From Lobulomyces angularis (Eukaryota > Chytridiomycota > Chytridiomycetes > Lobulomycetales > Lobulomycetaceae), in contig JADHYX010000031.1 in assembly GCA_027604685.1 (NCBI GenBank), forward strand, positions 26,746-90,745: a DNA stretch of 64,000 nucleotides. The letters run 5' to 3'. Every line of letters begins with the position of its first letter. The stretch's first letter is position 1. Shown piece after piece: positions 60,338 through 64,000 of this stretch. The notes beneath the pieces were generated by a model. That model searched no databases and was not told where the DNA came from. It saw only the letters and a program-made list of their open reading frames with translations. Position numbers and translations under genes: made by a program.

Positions 60338-62766
60338 TGTTCTTAATTTTTTTAATTTTTTATGTATTTAATTACAAATGTAGTTTTAAATGAGAAAATC
60401 GGAGAGATCTTATATACAATATTTTTTTTTATGGCCACAGACTGCCAGATTAACCCTTGAAATTTTTTTCATAAAAAAAACGTTATTTTTAAGTTTTTCC
60501 AAATTCATTGTTACATTGTTGTGCCATTAGAAGGACAATAATACCTGACAATGCACAGACTAAATTTGAATAGTATACAGAATCGCATTACTGCAATTTG
60601 GAAACATTTATTTACGTATTTAAAAAAAAAAAAAATATATATATAAAGAAAAAAAGAATATAAATTCTACAGTTGCATCCTTTTTGAGTAAACGAGTGTT
60701 GAAGTTGAGAAGGATGTCACCCGCATCCAATCTAGAGCCTTTTTTGCAATTACATTTTTTGCACAAAATATGGAAAAAAATCTCCCTCAAAAATCTTCAA
60801 ACTCAATTCTACTTTTGGAAGGCAAGGATGTTACTCCTCTAAATGTGTGTGATAGGCTGAAGGGTTGGTGGCAGCCAGATTGCTAGCCAATGGCCCGTCA
60901 ATTTGGCTCACCTAGCCACTTTTTTTTGGCTTTCTCAAACAGTCAAATTTTCATATACGAAGAAGACTTATATATAAAGTGACGATAGAAAGCAGGAAAT
61001 AGCGTTAAATTAAGTAGTTTTGAAATAAATGAATGAGATAAGAAGATTGCTTAATCTTCTATAAGAGGGTTTTAGGGTATTTGGCATTTTAGGTCCAGTA
61101 AAATAAACTCAAAACCCTAAAGACTTTAGCCAAAATTGCCATAAGCCCCAATTTTCAGTTAAATAGCCAAGCCAAAGTCAAAGCCATTTGGCTTGCCGCA
61201 CACGTGTACTGAAAATGGACAAAAGCTGGAACTTTTCATAACTGACAAAAGAGTTATTACAGAAGAATTTAATTTTTACAGAGCATCGAAAATAACGCTT
61301 TAGCAGTTACACTAATTTCTCCTTTTTTTTACATTTCAGAAGATTAATACAAGAGACAGTAAAAGAAAAAACACATTACAAACATATTTAAAATAATATA
61401 TGCTTTAAAAAAAAAGAAAATTTTACTTAAAAATGAGATTTCTTCCATCTTTAAGGTCCATGAGTCACTAAGTTACTGGCTTCCATAATTGTTGCCAAGG
61501 GTAGTCAATGGTTCAGGAGTAGTCCAGGCACTGCTCCTTTAATGAGATCTTCAACCTTAATTAAAGTATATGAGTCGAGTCCTTTGATTCCTCATCATAA
61601 CAACAATCAATTATTCAAAGATCGTTGAATTTAAAACATTCATCCCGTACCTTCATCACATCACAGTTTAAATATACTTTATACAAAAATTTCATAAAAA
61701 TATTTACAAAATTTACCCAAATTATTTTTTAACAAAATGCATAGATAGCCAAATTACAAAGGTTTCCGTTTCAATTTACCATTCCTCTTCATGTTCTCAT
61801 GCCATTCCTAAGAAGGGAGAATACTGTAATTCAACAAAAATAAAAAAAAAATGTATTAACACTTTTAATCTTTTAATTTTCTTTTTTTTTAAGTTAAAAA
61901 AAATTTTTTTTATTGCATTCTACTAATAGTTAAACTTATTAAGCCACAATAAACTATTATATAACTTCACAAATTTTAATAAAACTTTTTTTAAAAAAAA
62001 ACTAAAGAAGAAAAAGCTGTCAAAAGTTAATTTAATCCGCAGTTATATTAAGTTCTTTAGCCGCCACTGAGCGCAGACGGTGTTTTTTCACGTAGGGCAA
62101 GTATCATGTTTTATGTTTGTTGAAGGATCTACTTTAAACGGTATTATCAAAAAATATCCAACCCGTTCCTTGCTTAATTTACAATCACTTTTTATTTTGA
62201 AGTCTTGATACTTTTTACCTAACTTTCCATATTTTATTTTTTTATTTTTTTTTTAAATTGTGCAGGATATATTTGTAAAAAACTTTTTTGGTAGCTGATA
62301 GCATGTTTAGGAATATCTATTACTTGATTCAACGCAATTTTTTTTTTGAACTTAATATGAAAATAATTAATTAGTCCTTTACGAAGTTTAGTAAAATTTC
62401 CTTTGTATGACAACTTCCTAGAAACACTAGATTTATAAAGTGAAATCGAAGCTTACTTTTAATTACTTTCGTCCTCTGCATAAGTTCCAACCGGAATTGA
62501 ATTTTAATATCTTCGTATTTGTAAAACTAATTTAGTACCATTATCGTTAAGTCATGTTGATATCTGTACAATTTTTATTATAGGATCTGGAATTATGCGT
62601 GTGTATGATAAAATCAATCTAATATTTTATTTAATATAATTTACTTTTTTTTTTTTAAATTGAAACAAAATTTGTTGATAAAAATTAGAAAATCCATCTT
62701 AAACTTAAAAAAAAATTTTTTTTTTTTTCAATCTCAAAAAAAAAAATTTTAAAACTTTTTTTATTG
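60338..62766. other. Largest intergenic region, with a GCCA/TGGC-rich patch
   Basis: 2.4 kb without a supported gene. From about 60870 to 61205 the base composition rises above background and the words GCCA, TGGC and AGCCAA recur in both orientations. A second less AT-rich patch lies at about 62035-62110 (CAGTTATATTAAG, then GCCGCCACTGAGCGCAGACG). These could be degenerate repeats or non-coding RNA. I could not fold them into a tRNA, U6 or SRP-like RNA. Confidence 0.4.
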
Positions 62767-63886
62767 ATGTCTTCTTCTTCAAACTACTTTGATTTACCAC
62801 CACCACAATACACTGACTTCGATGAAAACAGTGACTTGAACCCATCTTCAACTTTAATTCTACATTCTTATCAACATTCACTTCGTTGTCCTCTAATTAC
62901 CCATGATTCAATAAAAAAGTTATTTAAAGATTATTTAATAGCCAATTCTTCACGATTATTTCCACCTGATCTTTCAAAAATAGGTTTTTTTTTTTTTTAT
63001 TTAATATTTTTTTTAATTTTATTTTTTTAATTATTTTTATTCTTATACTTATTTTATAACAAAAAAAAAATAGAAAACTCTTTCAAGTTAGACTTGATAG
63101 AACCGATTATTGCTTTTCAATCAACTATCCATAGCTTAATTGAAGAAAGAAAAATAAATATAGTAAGAGAGCCAAATGATAAAAATGTTAAAAGAAACAA
63201 TAAAGTGGAGTTTAATAGTAATAATAATCAAAATGTAATTGTAAACAATTATAGTGATGCAAAGGATTATGATCCTTTTGAATTAGTTAAAGTTAAAAAT
63301 TATGAATTTTTTGATAAATTTTTAGCAAAATTTGGTCAGGATGTTAACTGGAAAGAAGGAAAAGCTAGTGTCGATTTAGGTTTTTATTTTTATTTTTTTA
63401 TTTTATTTTTGTTTTTATTTTTATTTTTTTTTATTTGATTTTTATTTTTATTTTTATTTTTTCTATTTTTATTTTTATTTTATTTTTTTCCTATTTTTCT
63501 TTTCTCTCTCTCTAGTTGAAACAACAAATCGTAATGAATGTGAAACTTGTTGTGGAACAGGAAAAGTGCCATGTAAAAGATGTCAATTTCAAAAAGATGA
63601 TAAACTTAATACTTGTGCAAGTTGTTCTAACAGTAAAAAAACTTTATGTGAAGATTGTAGAGGGTGCGGTTTTGTAAAGCGTTATCTAAATTTAAAAATT
63701 TCTCGGTACCTTAAAAGCACCTCGCAAGTAATTTTAAAAAAAAAATTACTGGGACCTGACGAAATTTTTGAAACGATAATAAATGTAGACAACAAAAATG
63801 TAATATCTCAAGAAAAAATTGAAAAAGAATTAAAACATTTAATTTTTGAGCAAAGTAATGAAGGTTTACAAATTTTACCAAAGTAA
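62767..63886 (+). CDS. SSUH2-homologue, DnaJ-type zinc-finger protein
   Basis: Three exons, about 305 residues, MSSSSNYFDLPPPQYTDFDE (Met at 62767; the preceding codon is TTG) to the stop at 63886. The N-terminal half is unstructured and Asn-rich, followed by an alpha/beta part (YDPFELVKVKNYEFFDKFLA). After a U-rich second intron come CETCCGTGKVPCKRCQFQKD, then CASCSNSKKTLCEDCRGCGF, a CxxCxGxG-type zinc region as in DnaJ and in the SSU-2/SSUH2 family. The end reads IEKELKHLIFEQSNEGLQIL. SSUH2 is linked in animals to tooth formation and in worms to RNA-related phenotypes; the role here is unknown. Confidence 0.83.
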
Positions 63887-64000
63887 AAAAAAAAAAACAG
63901 ATAAGAAAAATTTAAATTAAATAAATTTTTTTTTTTTTTTAAGATTGTTTTTTTTTTTAAAGGCATAAAAAAAGGTGAAAATTGGTTAATATGACATTTT
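63887..64000. other. Window end, nothing recognised
   Basis: Downstream of the SSUH2-like stop. A/T homopolymers only; the next gene is outside the window. Confidence 0.5.

Noticed and set aside
61060..61130. Telomere-like TTAGGG/CCCTAA words
   Set aside because: Only one imperfect copy in each direction, not a tandem array.
61440..61560. tRNA-like or gene-like stretch
   Set aside because: No acceptor stem pairing; the reading frame from the ATG stops within a dozen codons.

Overview
The window is eukaryotic nuclear DNA. It is very AT-rich, full of A/T homopolymers of 8-23 bases, and its genes are cut into short exons by many small (about 40-60 nt) GT..AG introns. The gene content points to an early-diverging, probably zoosporic (chytrid or rozellid-like) fungus. 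Fungal-type genes are a GH55-like beta-1,3-glucanase, a Dsf2/Nif1-like Sel1 protein, an APC choline/GABA-type permease and small GPI-anchored secreted proteins. They sit beside genes usually lost in yeasts and moulds: an RNF32-like dual RING/IQ protein, INSIG, an SSUH2 homologue, a class A-like GPCR fragment, an IPK1-type kinase and a possible nicastrin. No species name can be read from the sequence. One 10-N scaffold gap lies at 51534-51543. Most genes below are multi-exon models joined by hand from splice signals and protein-family resemblance, so outer limits are more reliable than every internal junction.

Layout. 0-3.7 kb: partial nicastrin-like gene (-), Tom6-like microprotein (+), Hub1/UBL5 (-), Mediator-like helical protein (-) head-to-head with a Ctr copper transporter (+), and two tandem one-TM Cys-tail microproteins (-). 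3.9-8.6 kb: membrane-anchored PLP enzyme of the ACC deaminase/D-cysteine desulfhydrase family (-) and a secreted GH55-like glucanase (-). 9-9.7 kb: decayed ORF and palindromes. 9.9-16.8 kb: giant coiled-coil protein (-) and F-box/LRR protein (-). 17-24.9 kb: O-fucosyltransferase-like (+), cytosolic aminopeptidase P (-), dynactin p27 (+), small type I membrane protein (+), IPK1 (-). 25.1-30.3 kb: pantothenate synthetase (-), RNF32-like (+), DXD glycosyltransferase (-). 31-36.6 kb: APC permease, a seven-TM protein, a 5'-truncated GPCR and a Sel1 protein (all +). 36.8-42.7 kb: an Lsh/DDM1-type SNF2 remodeller (+), then a graveyard holding a decayed Fanzor/TnpB-like nuclease (-) and a decayed Tc1/IS630-like DDE transposase (+). 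42.9-48.7 kb: GDPD (-), GPI microprotein (-), threonine dehydratase (+). 50-57.8 kb: INSIG (+), NOPCHAP1-like (+), SMYD-like SET/MYND protein (-), ER cyclophilin with a KEEL tail (-), second GPI microprotein (-), ORP with a degenerate lipid-binding signature (-). 58.7-60.3 kb: two paralogous disordered microproteins with a shared C-terminal motif flanking a tail-anchored microprotein (all -). 62.8-63.9 kb: SSUH2-like protein (+).

The genes do not form one pathway. Recurring themes are secretory/ER and membrane functions (INSIG, cyclophilin B, ORP, GPI proteins, glycosyltransferases, GDPD), signalling (7TM proteins, IPK1, F-box/RING) and microproteins that occur as local or dispersed paralogues. 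The strongest leads are the Fanzor-plus-transposase relic next to an Lsh-family remodeller, three unrecognised microprotein families, the two adjacent seven-TM loci and the ORP with an altered signature.
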